This document shows, piece by piece, positions 19,051 through 28,407 of a stretch of DNA of 64,000 nucleotides (position 1 is the first letter of the stretch; each line of letters starts with the position of its first letter). Position numbers and translations under genes: made by a program. Origin of the DNA: Rhizobium jaguaris. Its GTDB lineage: Bacteria > Pseudomonadota > Alphaproteobacteria > Rhizobiales > Rhizobiaceae. The stretch spans positions 2,223,501-2,287,500 of the forward strand of contig NZ_CP032694.1 in assembly GCF_003627755.1 (NCBI RefSeq), in the 5' to 3' direction. The notes under the pieces were generated by a model, which did not search any database, was not told the DNA's origin, and saw only the letters and a program-made list of their open reading frames with translations.

Positions 19051-19569
19051 TTACCGCGACATCTTAAAACAAAGACCTGAAACGCCATCGATGACGATCG
19101 GCGAACGGTATTGCATACCGATTTTGCGGAGAACACGCTGCGACGCGGCGTTTTCCGGATGCGTGAAGGCGATGAACTGGCTGGCGAAACCGCGTTGGAA
19201 AAACCAATCCGCCAGCGCGCCCGCAATCTCGGTCGCATAGCCGTTTCCCCAGGCATCCTGGCGGATGGAATAGCCGAGCTCGAATTCGCCTCGGTCGCGT
19301 TCCTCCTGAAACCGGGAGAAGCCGGCCCGGCCGATGAAACGGCCGTCATCCCGTCTAAGCATTTTGTATTTGGTCACGCCATCGCGCGCCTGTTCGCCGA
19401 ACCAGGTCTTCAGACGGTCCTCGGCCTTCCCCAGGGTCCATGGGGCGGCACCCGAAAGATAGCGGGTCGTTTCGATCGTCGAATGCAACTGCCGAATCAT
19501 TTCGGCATCGCTCTTGTTCCACATCGTCAGAACGAGGCGCGGGGTTTCGAGTATGATGGTGTCACTCAT
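19051..19569 (-). CDS. GNAT N-acetyltransferase, RimJ/RimL type
   Basis: 172 residues of the acetyltransferase_3 group: ETPRLVLTMWNKSDAEMIRQ at the start, RRDDGRFIGRAGFSRF, ELGYSIRQDAWGNGYATEIA (acetyl-CoA pyrophosphate loop QDAWGNGYA) and FTHPENAASQRVLRKIGM. Such enzymes acetylate ribosomal protein N-termini or small molecules; the target is not predictable. Confidence 0.88.
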   Translation of the reverse strand: MSDTIILETPRLVLTMWNKSDAEMIRQLHSTIETTRYLSGAAPWTLGKAEDRLKTWFGEQARDGVTKYKMLRRDDGRFIGRAGFSRFQEERDRGEFELGYSIRQDAWGNGYATEIAGALADWFFQRGFASQFIAFTHPENAASQRVLRKIGMQYRSPIVIDGVSGLCFKMSR

Positions 19570-19700
19570 TGCCTGCCTGCTTTCGTGATAGATCTGAAGC
19601 CTGCGGTACGCATACGACCGTGCCGATTATGGACCGGTCGACAAGTGCTAAACGCACGGCAGGATTTCAACAAGCGCGATCAGGCGGCAATCTTGATAGC

Positions 19701-19724
19701 GAAGGCCCGCTGGAGCGGGCCTTC
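19701..19724 (-). terminator. Hairpin terminator downstream of the caspase-like gene
   Basis: GAAGGCCCGC-TGGA-GCGGGCCTTC is a perfect 10-bp stem 24 bases past the stop at 19748 on the minus strand. No long T tract follows. Confidence 0.5.
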
Positions 19725-19747
19725 AGATTATCGCGAGATATTATCGG

Positions 19748-22213
19748 TCATTGGCATGCAGGCAGGCCCGGAGCACCGCACTTCTTCTTTTCCGGAGGCT
19801 TCTGCGGCGCGGGCGGTGCTTTCTGCGGCGCCGGTGGAGGTCTCTGCTGCATGACCTTTGGCTGGGGCTGAGGCTGCGGCTTTGGTTGAGCCTGCGGCTG
19901 TGGCCTTGGCTGGGCCTGTATGCGGGGTTGCGGTCTAGGCTGAGCCTGTATCTGAGGCTGCGGCCTGGGTTGAGCCTGCGGCTTCGGAGCGGGCGCCTTC
20001 GGCTGTGCGGCCACGCGAGGCGCAGGCTTTGGTTGAGCGGCCGGCGGCGGATTGACATGTCGTGGCGGCGCTGCTGCGACAGGAGGCTGGCTGCTGACCT
20101 GCGGCTGAACCGCCTTGGGTTTCGGGGGAACCTTGGCGACAACGGGAGGTGTCGCTGGCTTCACGGTCTGGTTACGAACGTTGGGTTTCGGCGCTGCGGC
20201 AGCGGCATTCGGCTGGACGCCTGGAGCCGCCTGAGGTGCCGGGGTCTTTGCAATCTGATTTTGACCTTTCACGGCCGGCGTGTTGCCAGCAGGTGGCAGC
20301 GGCCGCCCCTTCGAACCGGGAAGCGCATGCGCAGCGGGATTTGCGCCCGGTTGGGCAGGTTGAGCAGCGACAGCCGGTTTCTGCACGGCATTGGGTGCAG
20401 CCTGAGGCGGCTGAGCCTGCTTCGCCTGAGGCGCTGCCTGATTGGTCGGCAACTTGCCGGCCGGCAGCAGGGGCTGTCCGCTGGCGCCGGGAAGCGCGTG
20501 AGCGGCGTTTCCGCCCTGTGGCTGAACCGCAGGCGCTGCGGCCGGACCGGTTGCGGGCGCTGCTTTGGCCGCTGGGGCCGGATTCTGTTTCTGCAGAACA
20601 GCAGCCTTCTTCTGCACCGAGGGTGGCAAGGCAACGTGCATTGCCGCTGCGCCTGCGCCGGCAATGACGGCCGCGGCGCCGAGCTTCTGTCCGGTCGTCA
20701 GACCCGGCGCGGCAGGTGCAGCCCCGTTCTGGTTGACGGTCGTGTTGTTGACCGTCGTGTTGTTCACGACCGTATTGTGGATGTTGTTGAAGTAGATGTT
20801 GTTTTCGGGCGGTGCTACATCGCGTGGTGGGTCGACCCAATCCGGAACCGGAACGAAGACCGGCGCCGGCAATACGTAGAGATCGACCGAAGGCTCCGGC
20901 GGCTCAAGCACGACGAAATCCGATGGCGGGGGTGCCAGGAAGACGACGGGCGGCGGCGGCGGATAGCCAAAGTCGGTATCATCGAAAAACAGCAGAGGCC
21001 GGTCGATGTAGACGATTTCCGGCGGTGGCGGCGGCGGCACGTCATATTCAATCACAGCAAACGACGGCGGCGGCTCGAGTGCCGCCTCGAAATGTTCCAG
21101 ACGGCGGCGGGCATCCCAGACATGGGGACCACGCGGATAGCGTCTCAGATAGGACCAGTAGGCCTCTGGCGTGTCCGCATTCCAGGTTTCGCGCCAGGTG
21201 ATCGCTTCGCGACGGGCGGCAATGATGGCGCGCACCCGCCTGGCCATAGCGTCGTGCGGATAGGCCGCTAGGAAATCCTCATAGCCCTGCATCGTGTCGC
21301 GATCGAGCGCGGCGAAATAGGCATCCCGCTCGTTGAAATCGCGGATCGCCTTCGTCCGGATTGCAGCATTGTCGTAGCTGGACACCTGGGCGGCTGGCGC
21401 ATTGGGGCCGCGATCGAAGAAGGTGAAGTCGTTGTTGAATTTGGAGGCATCCCACGAGATCTGCGCGCCCTTGGTCAGATCGCTGACCCGCAGCCGTGTC
21501 CGATCGAACACGTCGCCGAGCGACAGACCGCCGACTCGGATCATCTCCGCCAGCGCATGCGCATAGGAACCATAAGGGCCGGCCTCCTGCGGCGCGACCG
21601 TACCGGGCGCGGCATTAAAGGCGATCAGTTGATTGGCGTCTGGATCGACTAGCGCCAGGCCGCCGGCCAGCGGTTGATTGGACTGCACGAATGGATTGGC
21701 CCTCGCCGCATCGAGCACGACGATGCTGCCACGATTGTTGATGGCGGCCAGCGATTTGGTGAAATCGGAAGTCCGTAGAGCCTGGACCGGAACATCCGTG
21801 GCATTGGCGATTTGAGCGTCCACAGGCACGAAATAATTATCGCCCTGATACTGCACCCCGTAGCCCGCTAGATAGACGAAAACGACGGTATTGGGACCTG
21901 ACGCATTCGCTTTTGTCAGGAAGTCCCTCATCGCATCGCGCAATCCGTTCTGGTCGAGGTCGCGTGCGCCGATCACATCGAAGCCGGCGGCCTGCAGCGT
22001 TTGCGCAATCAGACCGGCATCATTGGCCGTCGTCGGCAAGGCGCCGGCTTGGTAGGCAGCGTTGCCCACAACAAGCGCTATTCTCTTTTCGGGGGAACCT
22101 TGGGCTTGGGCCGCGCTTGCGACAGCGATACCAGCCAAAACCAACATCATGGCAAAGAATGCCCGGATCGTCTTTCTGAATAACGATCCCATCATCGACA
22201 GCAGAGGTGACAT
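19748..22213 (-). CDS. Caspase-fold (peptidase C14-like) protein lacking catalytic His and Cys, with Pro/Gln-rich tail
   Basis: 821 residues from the ATG at 22213 (alternatives 22195/22192; the frame is open to 22294). Signal peptide FFAMMLVLAGIAVASAAQAQ. Caspase-like domain about residues 42-290: RIALVVGNAAYQ, then VFVYLAGYGVQYQGDNYFVP where the catalytic His of the usual GHG is Tyr118, and IVVLDAARANPF where the Cys of DACR is Ala170. Both catalytic residues are therefore lost. A middle part holds proline runs and a YWSYLRRYPRG repeat-like helix. The last about 300 residues are Ala/Pro/Gln-rich, with two ALPGxxGxPLxPAG repeats and QAQPRPQPQ-type repeats. Probably an exported or periplasmic scaffold rather than a protease. 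Confidence 0.82.
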   Translation of the reverse strand: MSPLLSMMGSLFRKTIRAFFAMMLVLAGIAVASAAQAQGSPEKRIALVVGNAAYQAGALPTTANDAGLIAQTLQAAGFDVIGARDLDQNGLRDAMRDFLTKANASGPNTVVFVYLAGYGVQYQGDNYFVPVDAQIANATDVPVQALRTSDFTKSLAAINNRGSIVVLDAARANPFVQSNQPLAGGLALVDPDANQLIAFNAAPGTVAPQEAGPYGSYAHALAEMIRVGGLSLGDVFDRTRLRVSDLTKGAQISWDASKFNNDFTFFDRGPNAPAAQVSSYDNAAIRTKAIRDFNERDAYFAALDRDTMQGYEDFLAAYPHDAMARRVRAIIAARREAITWRETWNADTPEAYWSYLRRYPRGPHVWDARRRLEHFEAALEPPPSFAVIEYDVPPPPPPEIVYIDRPLLFFDDTDFGYPPPPPVVFLAPPPSDFVVLEPPEPSVDLYVLPAPVFVPVPDWVDPPRDVAPPENNIYFNNIHNTVVNNTTVNNTTVNQNGAAPAAPGLTTGQKLGAAAVIAGAGAAAMHVALPPSVQKKAAVLQKQNPAPAAKAAPATGPAAAPAVQPQGGNAAHALPGASGQPLLPAGKLPTNQAAPQAKQAQPPQAAPNAVQKPAVAAQPAQPGANPAAHALPGSKGRPLPPAGNTPAVKGQNQIAKTPAPQAAPGVQPNAAAAAPKPNVRNQTVKPATPPVVAKVPPKPKAVQPQVSSQPPVAAAPPRHVNPPPAAQPKPAPRVAAQPKAPAPKPQAQPRPQPQIQAQPRPQPRIQAQPRPQPQAQPKPQPQPQPKVMQQRPPPAPQKAPPAPQKPPEKKKCGAPGLPACQ

Positions 22214-22498
22214 ACCTGTTTCTCTCACGCAATACTTGGCACACACGACCCCAGAATAAAATATTAGGATTCGATTTAGGCGAATGCGCGGCACGTCCCC
22301 GGCGGCTTCGGGGCAATGTTACGGTCTATTCACGATCACAAGCGCCTGTTTGCAGATCCCGCCCCTGCCGAAACTTGCTATCCGTCCCACCAAAATGATG
22401 ACGCGCTGGAAAATCAGTGCTAAACGCGCCCGGCGACATCCAACAACAGCGACTTCGCCGCGTCCTTCACCGATGCGGTGCCCCGAGAGACCAAGATC

Positions 22499-23755
22499 AT
22501 GGCTGAGTTCAAATCCGATTTCCTGCGCACCCTGCAAGAGCGCGGCTTCATCCACCAGATTTCCGATGAAGCTGGCCTCGACGCTCTCTTCGCCAAGGAA
22601 ACCGTGACGGCCTATATCGGTTTCGATCCGACGGCGCCGAGCCTGCATGCCGGCTCGCTGATCCAGATCATGATGCTGCATTGGCTGCAGGCGACCGGCC
22701 ATCGCGCCGTGTCGCTGATGGGCGGCGGTACCGGCATGGTCGGCGATCCCTCCTTCAAGGAGGAATCGCGCCAGTTGATGACGATCGACATGATCGAAAG
22801 CAACATCGCTTCGATCAAGCGCGTCTTCTCCAACTACCTGACATATGGCGAAGGCTCCAAAGACGCGATGATGATCAACAACGCAGAGTGGCTGCGTTCG
22901 CTCAACTACCTCGAATTCCTGCGCGATGTCGGTCGGCACTTCTCCGTCAACCGCATGCTATCCTTCGATAGCGTCAAGATGCGCCTGGACCGCGAGCAGT
23001 CGCTGTCCTTCCTCGAATTCAACTACATGATCCTGCAGGCCTATGACTTCGTCGAACTGGCCAAGCGCTACGACTGCCGCCTGCAGATGGGCGGTTCGGA
23101 TCAATGGGGCAATATCGTCAACGGCATCGATCTCGGCCACCGCATGGGTACGCCGCAGCTCTTCGCCCTGACCTCGCCGCTGTTGACCACTTCCTCCGGC
23201 GCCAAGATGGGCAAGTCGGCCTCCGGTGCCGTCTGGCTAAACGCCGACCTGCTCTCGGCCTATGATTTCTGGCAATACTGGCGAAACACCGAGGACGCGG
23301 ACGTCTCTCGCTTCCTGAAGCTCTACACCACACTGTCGATGGATGAGATCGCCCGCCTTTCCGCGCTTGCGGGTTCGGAAATCAACGAGGTCAAGAAGAT
23401 CCTCGCGACGGAAGTCACGGCCATCCTGCACGGTCGTCAGGCTGCCGAACTCGCGGCCGAAACGGCGCGCAAGACCTTTGAGGAAGGTGGCCTTTCCGAA
23501 AACCTGCCGTCCGTCGATGTTCCCGCTTCCGAGCTCGACGCCGGTATCGGGTTGCTGTCGCTGATCGTCCGCGCCGGCCTGGCCGCCTCGAACGGCGAAG
23601 CTCGCCGCCATGTCCAGGGCGGCGCCGTGCGCATCAATGACCAGGCGATCAGCGACGAACGCAAGGTGATCGGCAGCGGCGAAGTTACCTCTGACGGCGT
23701 CATCAAGCTATCGCTCGGCAAGAAAAAGCACATCCTGATCCGCCCTGAGGCTTGA
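22499..23755 (+). CDS. tyrS: Tyrosyl-tRNA synthetase
   Basis: 418 residues from the ATG at 22499; the upstream in-frame GTG at 22478 is less likely. Class I synthetase signatures: [20 protein letters not shown] (HIGH-type) near residue 40 and [10 protein letters not shown] (KMSKS-type) near residue 236. Tyr pocket [22 protein letters not shown]-terminal S4 RNA-binding domain begins near residue 355 ([20 protein letters not shown]). It charges tRNA-Tyr. Followed by a strong terminator. Confidence 0.96.
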   Translation: MAEFKSDFLRTLQERGFIHQISDEAGLDALFAKETVTAYIGFDPTAPSLHAGSLIQIMMLHWLQATGHRAVSLMGGGTGMVGDPSFKEESRQLMTIDMIESNIASIKRVFSNYLTYGEGSKDAMMINNAEWLRSLNYLEFLRDVGRHFSVNRMLSFDSVKMRLDREQSLSFLEFNYMILQAYDFVELAKRYDCRLQMGGSDQWGNIVNGIDLGHRMGTPQLFALTSPLLTTSSGAKMGKSASGAVWLNADLLSAYDFWQYWRNTEDADVSRFLKLYTTLSMDEIARLSALAGSEINEVKKILATEVTAILHGRQAAELAAETARKTFEEGGLSENLPSVDVPASELDAGIGLLSLIVRAGLAASNGEARRHVQGGAVRINDQAISDERKVIGSGEVTSDGVIKLSLGKKKHILIRPEA

Positions 23756-23776
23756 GCGGACACACCGGACCAAGAC

Positions 23777-23815
23777 GCAAGAAGCCGGCGCACCCCGCCG
23801 GCTTCTTGCATTTTC
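23777..23815 (+). terminator. Rho-independent terminator of tyrS
   Basis: A perfect 14-bp stem, GCAAGAAGCCGGCG with CGCCGGCTTCTTGC, loop CACCC, followed by ATTTT, 21 bases after the tyrS stop. Confidence 0.9.
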
Positions 23816-23945
23816 AGCGATCTCAGCGGCCATCTGGTGGGCCACATTGACGAAGTGACGACGCCGCAAGCAATTTGATGTGCGGTCATGTCGGGCCGCG
23901 ACCTTCTCGTTCGTCTTCTGTGAGGATCAATTCTGGAGGTGAGTT

Positions 23946-24272
23946 ATGGACGAACTGCCGGTGATCAAAACGAGGCGCAAAGGCAGAAGCCTTACGCAAA
24001 GCATGCTGATTCCAAGCGAGAAAATGGTCGCTGAGGCGCTAAGGGCGGCACCTCCAGGTGAATTGTCCGATGTTGCGGAAATAAGACGCGCGCTGGCCAG
24101 GGAATACGGGGCAGATGCCTGCTGTCCTGTCACCGTCCAGCGACACTTGGTGCAGATCAGTCAAGACGGAACAGCGCCGTTTTGGCGAGTGGTGGATCCT
24201 GATCGGCCATTCGCCCGACGCATGATCGGTGGGCCAGAACGCATACGCGAGCGGTTGGCGGGTGAAAAATGA
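23946..24272 (+). CDS. Small conserved protein with alkyltransferase-like (MGMT/Atl-type) layout
   Basis: 108 residues, not confidently assigned. Read against O6-alkylguanine methyltransferase C-terminal domains, the order is parallel: EALRAAPPGELSDVAEIRRA (compare the EALR-IPPG-T-SYGEIA helix) and APFWRVVDPDRPFARRM (compare PCHRVV), then GGPERIRERLAGE. The acceptor Cys position is not Cys, as in Atl proteins that bind but do not repair. A GGAGG site (23936-23940) precedes the ATG. Homology is an inference from pattern; it could be an unrelated small DNA-binding protein. Confidence 0.55.
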   Translation: MDELPVIKTRRKGRSLTQSMLIPSEKMVAEALRAAPPGELSDVAEIRRALAREYGADACCPVTVQRHLVQISQDGTAPFWRVVDPDRPFARRMIGGPERIRERLAGEK

Positions 24273-24338
24273 TCCGCTCTCCGCAGTGACTATAAGATGG
24301 CGGCATATTGGTGGAAATTGAACCGAGAGCGGCGCGGC

Positions 24339-24357
24339 CGCGATCAAGCAGATCGCG
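24339..24357. terminator. Small hairpin between convergent genes
   Basis: CGCGATC-AAGCA-GATCGCG is a perfect 7-bp stem in the 105-base gap between convergent genes. No T tract follows on either side, so its terminator role is tentative. Confidence 0.3.
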
Positions 24358-24377
24358 ACCAATACTCCGGCGCTAAC

Positions 24378-27300
24378 TCAAAATTCGAAGATCTGGCGGA
24401 ACACACCCGGCGCGATGATCGATAGCGGGTTGATCTGCAGGTTCGGTTTATCGAAATTGCCGGTAAGTCTGAACGTGATGCCGATCAGGCCGCGGTCGCT
24501 GCCGTTGCCGAGGATGAAGCCGACGATTGGCACTTCCGCGAACAGCCGGTTGAGGCCGTAGGCGGGCATGAAGGTACCGGTCAGGTCCATATTGCCGTTC
24601 GCGTCTTTGACTGTACCCTGGAAAGTCGCGCCCACCTGCACACCGCGGACCACGCCGTTTTCCACCGCAAGCGCCCCCTTGCGCAGCACCAGTCGCGCAA
24701 AGCCCCGCTCGAAACTCTGCGAGCGCGTGTCGATATTTTGTTTGACAGCGGAATTCAGGCTCTGGCCGTTCCTGCCGCTCGGCGTTGAGACGATGGTCGA
24801 GAGCTTCTTTTCGTCGATGATGGCAAAGTTGCGGATATCGAGCGATCCGTCCCAGGCATCCGGCCCGGTGGAACGCAGCGACAGGTTCAGCAAGCCGCCC
24901 TTCAGATGCTTGTAGAGGTCGGCAAAACGCGCCACCGCGCCGGCATCGCCGCTTGTGATGCGGATAGTGCCACTGTTTCCGCCCTTGCTCATCTGGCTGA
25001 CAACAGCCTCGCCGCTGCGCGTGAGGCCGGAGAAATCCGCAGCTATGGTACGGCCGCCAACGATAGAATAAACGCCTTTGAGATTGCTGATCGATTCATC
25101 GTTGAAGCCGATAACCCTGTCGAGATTGGCGTGGATTATTGCGCCGGACGAATCGTCTTTGCCGTCGCCATTGCCACCAGACGATGTCTTCAGCCGCGCC
25201 AGCACCGGCCGTAGATCGGCAGAATTGCCAGCAACGGATATGTCGTAGCCGCCGCTTTTGCCGCGTTTGATCGACAGTGCGAAATCGTCGAGAGCGGAGA
25301 GCTTGACGCTATCGAAACTTGCCGACGACAGGCCGCCCTTGCTGACGACAAGATCGCCGCTGACCCCGAAACCATCGCCTTTGAGGACGAAATTTTTCAG
25401 CGCCGTCTGACTGTCCGGCCCGGAAGCCTCGAACTGGGCGCTGGCGGGGATACCGCTGCCCTTCGACCAACCGACCCACGGCACCGTCAGAGCCGCCTTC
25501 CCGAGGTCGACCTTGACACCCTGGCGATCGTCATCGATGCGCGTGAGCTCTATCTTGACGGGACCGTCGACAATATCGTTGAGGCCCGGCAGGACCGCGT
25601 TGCGCTGGGCGTCCGTCAGCGTGGCGGTGATCACACGGCTGCGTTTCGTCGACGATTTATCGTCCGTCGGTTCGACCATATCAATCTGCGCGGGAATGCC
25701 ATCGATCTGTGCCTGGGCATTCAGATGCACGGACTGAGGATCGGCGTCGATCTCACCGGTAAGATTGGAAATCTTACGATTGTTCATAGGCTTCAGCAGA
25801 TCGACATCGTTGAGCTGCAAGTTCGCCGTCCAGACTGGCGGCGGCGGCTTCTGGTCGCTGATCAGGCCGATCGTCGCATCGACCTTGGCGACGATCTTGC
25901 CGTTGAAATTCTCCGGCTTGAACTCGGTTCGCTGCAGTACCTGCAAGGGCTTGTAAGTCAATAACTCGCCGATGGAATCGCCGCTGCCTGATATTTCCAG
26001 CTTTAGTGCGGCCATCAACGGCTTGTCATAAGTCGAGGGGATCGAGAAATTGCTATCGCTCAGCGTTACCGAACGACCTGTCGGGAAATAGGAGGTGCCA
26101 TGCGCGATATCGATGCTCATCGTCGGGCCGGTCAGATCGAAATGCGCCTTCATGTCCCGGATCGGCGGGATCTCACCGGGCACGTTGAGGCGCGCGTCGT
26201 CGATATCGAAAGCGATGTGCAGCTCGTTCTTTCCGAGTTGCAGCTTGCCGGTCTGCGCTGCCACCGCCAGGCGTCCGGCCGGGATGAAGACCGAGATGGC
26301 CGCATTGGTCGCGGTACCACCGAACAGATTGTTCTCCACCCAGGCCCTAGGTTTCGAAGCCATCCAGAACGGCCAGAGCTGCTTGATCGCGGTCGTATCG
26401 AGCTTTTCGGCACGGCCGCCGAAGCTGATCTCCGGGGAGCTATCGCCAAGTTTCATATGTAGCGAGCCGAACAGCGCACCAAGCGGCGTCGAGATAGCGA
26501 GATTCTCGAATTGCAGTTCCTTGGTCGCGGCCAGGAAACGTCCGGTCGCCTGCCCGTCGAAGCTGACCGGCTGTTCGCTGGAAATGGAGGATGCCGCTCT
26601 GGCTCCCCGGATCAGGAAGTCGATCCCAAAACCTTTGCCAGCATTGGCGTCGATGCGGTCCAGATCGATCAGCGCGCCGGAGAACGGTACCATAGTGCCG
26701 ACGAATTGGGCTTTCGACGGAGCGACCTCCAGCGTTTGACGATCGAAGTTGTAGGTGAAATTGATGTTGGCCTGCGTCAGCTCTTGCTGGTCGCGGTCCA
26801 TGTAAAGCGTGCCGGGCTGAACATCGATGGAGGCGTTGACCTTCGGATCGATGCCGGCACCGCCGCGAACGGCAGTCACCGTCATGCCGGCGAAACTCAT
26901 GATGCCCTGGCGTGGCGTGCCGTTCTGATCGTAGGCCATCGTCAGCGGCTTCAGGTCGAGATTGGTGAGCTTGGCGGTCAGCGATGAGCTGCGGCCCGCC
27001 TCCTGCTGATCGGCGCGCACATCCAGTGTCGCGACGGAGCCGTTAACCGCCACCTGCCCATAAAGACGCAGCGACGTCGGCCCGCTGCGTTCGAAGGTAA
27101 GACTGTCGACCACGAGCGAGATAGGATCGCCCTCCCGGCGCGCCAGCTTGACGGTAAAACCGGAAATACGCACCGAGTTTGTGCCGCCGCGTTCGACGAA
27201 GCGTTGCAGGAAATCGAGATTGTCGAAAGCTGAATCCAACGCCTGCGGCAGTGAATCGACGCGCAGCGCGGTCAGGTCGACGGGATCGCCCTGGGGCAAT

Positions 27301-27794
27301 AACGATGTATCGAGCGCAATGCCTTCCGCCGCCACGGAGGCTACTTCGACACGGCCTTCGACAAGAGCCAGCGGATCGAGCACCATGCTCACCGCCGACA
27401 TAGTCGACAAATGCTTGCCGCTTTCCTGGTCCACCACATTGACGTCGCGGGCTTCTAGCGCGAGCCGTAGCGTCGGCGTGAAACGCACCACGGTCGAACC
27501 GACTTCCGCCTTGTAGCGCGGGCCGATCGCCCGATCGAGCGCAAGCTGCGCCTTCTGCGACAGGGGTTGGTCGAAAACGCCGCCCTCAATCGTGGCGATG
27601 ACGACGCCCAGGATCACGGCAAGAAAGGCTATGAAGACCAGGGTAATGCGGCAGACATGCCAAACATGCGAGCGACTGCGACGGGCAGGCTCGGGGACAT
27701 GGACGATCAAAGGGTCGTCGACCTGAGCCGAAGGCAGGTGGTCGAGCGAGACGAGATCCTTTTTGCGGAATGTAACCTTTTCGCCTCGGATCAC
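24378..27794 (-). CDS. AsmA/YhdP-like inner-membrane-anchored envelope protein (DUF3971)
   Basis: 1138 residues. A short basic cytoplasmic part is followed by one membrane segment (ITLVFIAFLAVILGVVIATI, about residues 51-70), then a very long periplasmic region of beta-rich repeats typical of DUF3971/AsmA-like proteins (YhdP family), with ALEARDVNVVDQESGK near the start and LTGNFDKPNLQINPLSIIAP at the end. Such proteins are bridge-like lipid-transport or envelope-homeostasis factors. The start is a GTG at 27794 with GGGA unusually close; a nearby downstream start is possible. Divergent from bcp. Confidence 0.82.
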   Translation of the reverse strand: MIRGEKVTFRKKDLVSLDHLPSAQVDDPLIVHVPEPARRSRSHVWHVCRITLVFIAFLAVILGVVIATIEGGVFDQPLSQKAQLALDRAIGPRYKAEVGSTVVRFTPTLRLALEARDVNVVDQESGKHLSTMSAVSMVLDPLALVEGRVEVASVAAEGIALDTSLLPQGDPVDLTALRVDSLPQALDSAFDNLDFLQRFVERGGTNSVRISGFTVKLARREGDPISLVVDSLTFERSGPTSLRLYGQVAVNGSVATLDVRADQQEAGRSSSLTAKLTNLDLKPLTMAYDQNGTPRQGIMSFAGMTVTAVRGGAGIDPKVNASIDVQPGTLYMDRDQQELTQANINFTYNFDRQTLEVAPSKAQFVGTMVPFSGALIDLDRIDANAGKGFGIDFLIRGARAASSISSEQPVSFDGQATGRFLAATKELQFENLAISTPLGALFGSLHMKLGDSSPEISFGGRAEKLDTTAIKQLWPFWMASKPRAWVENNLFGGTATNAAISVFIPAGRLAVAAQTGKLQLGKNELHIAFDIDDARLNVPGEIPPIRDMKAHFDLTGPTMSIDIAHGTSYFPTGRSVTLSDSNFSIPSTYDKPLMAALKLEISGSGDSIGELLTYKPLQVLQRTEFKPENFNGKIVAKVDATIGLISDQKPPPPVWTANLQLNDVDLLKPMNNRKISNLTGEIDADPQSVHLNAQAQIDGIPAQIDMVEPTDDKSSTKRSRVITATLTDAQRNAVLPGLNDIVDGPVKIELTRIDDDRQGVKVDLGKAALTVPWVGWSKGSGIPASAQFEASGPDSQTALKNFVLKGDGFGVSGDLVVSKGGLSSASFDSVKLSALDDFALSIKRGKSGGYDISVAGNSADLRPVLARLKTSSGGNGDGKDDSSGAIIHANLDRVIGFNDESISNLKGVYSIVGGRTIAADFSGLTRSGEAVVSQMSKGGNSGTIRITSGDAGAVARFADLYKHLKGGLLNLSLRSTGPDAWDGSLDIRNFAIIDEKKLSTIVSTPSGRNGQSLNSAVKQNIDTRSQSFERGFARLVLRKGALAVENGVVRGVQVGATFQGTVKDANGNMDLTGTFMPAYGLNRLFAEVPIVGFILGNGSDRGLIGITFRLTGNFDKPNLQINPLSIIAPGVFRQIFEF

Positions 27795-27924
27795 TCCCGT
27801 GCGTCCCTTTCGTTTTTTGCAATTTTGTTGGTGACGCTGCGTCCGATGTGGACGGCATACCTGTGCAGTATATATGGCTGCAACTTAGTGTCATCCAAAA
27901 TCCCGGCAAAAGAAAGGTTTTCCC

Positions 27925-28407
27925 GTGACCGAAATCCGCATGGTTGAGTTGGGCATTGGCGACGAAGCCCCCTATTTCGATCTTCCGCGTGACGGCGGCG
28001 GCCGTGTGAGCCTTACTGATTTTGCTGGCAAACCATTGGTGCTGTTCTTCTATCCGAAGGATGATACGACCGCCTGCACCGCCGAATCGGTGTCCTTCAC
28101 CGCGCTCGCGGCTGACTTCGAAAAAGCCGGCGCCGCCGTCCTCGGCATGTCGCCGGATTCGGTCAAGAGCCATGACAAGTTCGTGAAGAAGCACGCCCTG
28201 TCCGTCTCCCTCGCCTCCGATGAGGAGAAGACTGCGGCCGAATCCTATGGCGTCTGGCGGGAAAAGAGCATGTATGGCAGGACTTTCATGGGCGTCGTGC
28301 GCTCGACCTTCCTGATTGGAGCGGACGGCAAGATCGTAAGGATCTGGGACAAGGTCAAAGTGGCAGGCCATGCGGAAGCCGTCCTGGCCGCTGTCAAGGA
28401 GCTTTAA
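27925..28407 (+). CDS. bcp: Thioredoxin-dependent thiol peroxidase (Bcp/peroxiredoxin Q)
   Basis: 160 residues from a GTG at 27925 (GAAAGG upstream). AhpC/TSA fold: GDEAPYFDLPRDGGG, LVLFFYPKDDTTACTAESVS, RSTFLIGADGKIVRIW. The peroxidatic Cys is in DTTACTAES, where the usual form is PGCT-E; the resolving Cys normally five residues later is absent, so this is a 1-Cys type. Its stop overlaps the next ATG (TAATG). Confidence 0.9.
   Translation: MTEIRMVELGIGDEAPYFDLPRDGGGRVSLTDFAGKPLVLFFYPKDDTTACTAESVSFTALAADFEKAGAAVLGMSPDSVKSHDKFVKKHALSVSLASDEEKTAAESYGVWREKSMYGRTFMGVVRSTFLIGADGKIVRIWDKVKVAGHAEAVLAAVKEL

Noticed and set aside
19751..21271. 506-codon plus-strand frame over the caspase-like gene
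   Set aside because: Leu/Arg-rich complement of the Pro/Gln-rich tail; pure shadow.
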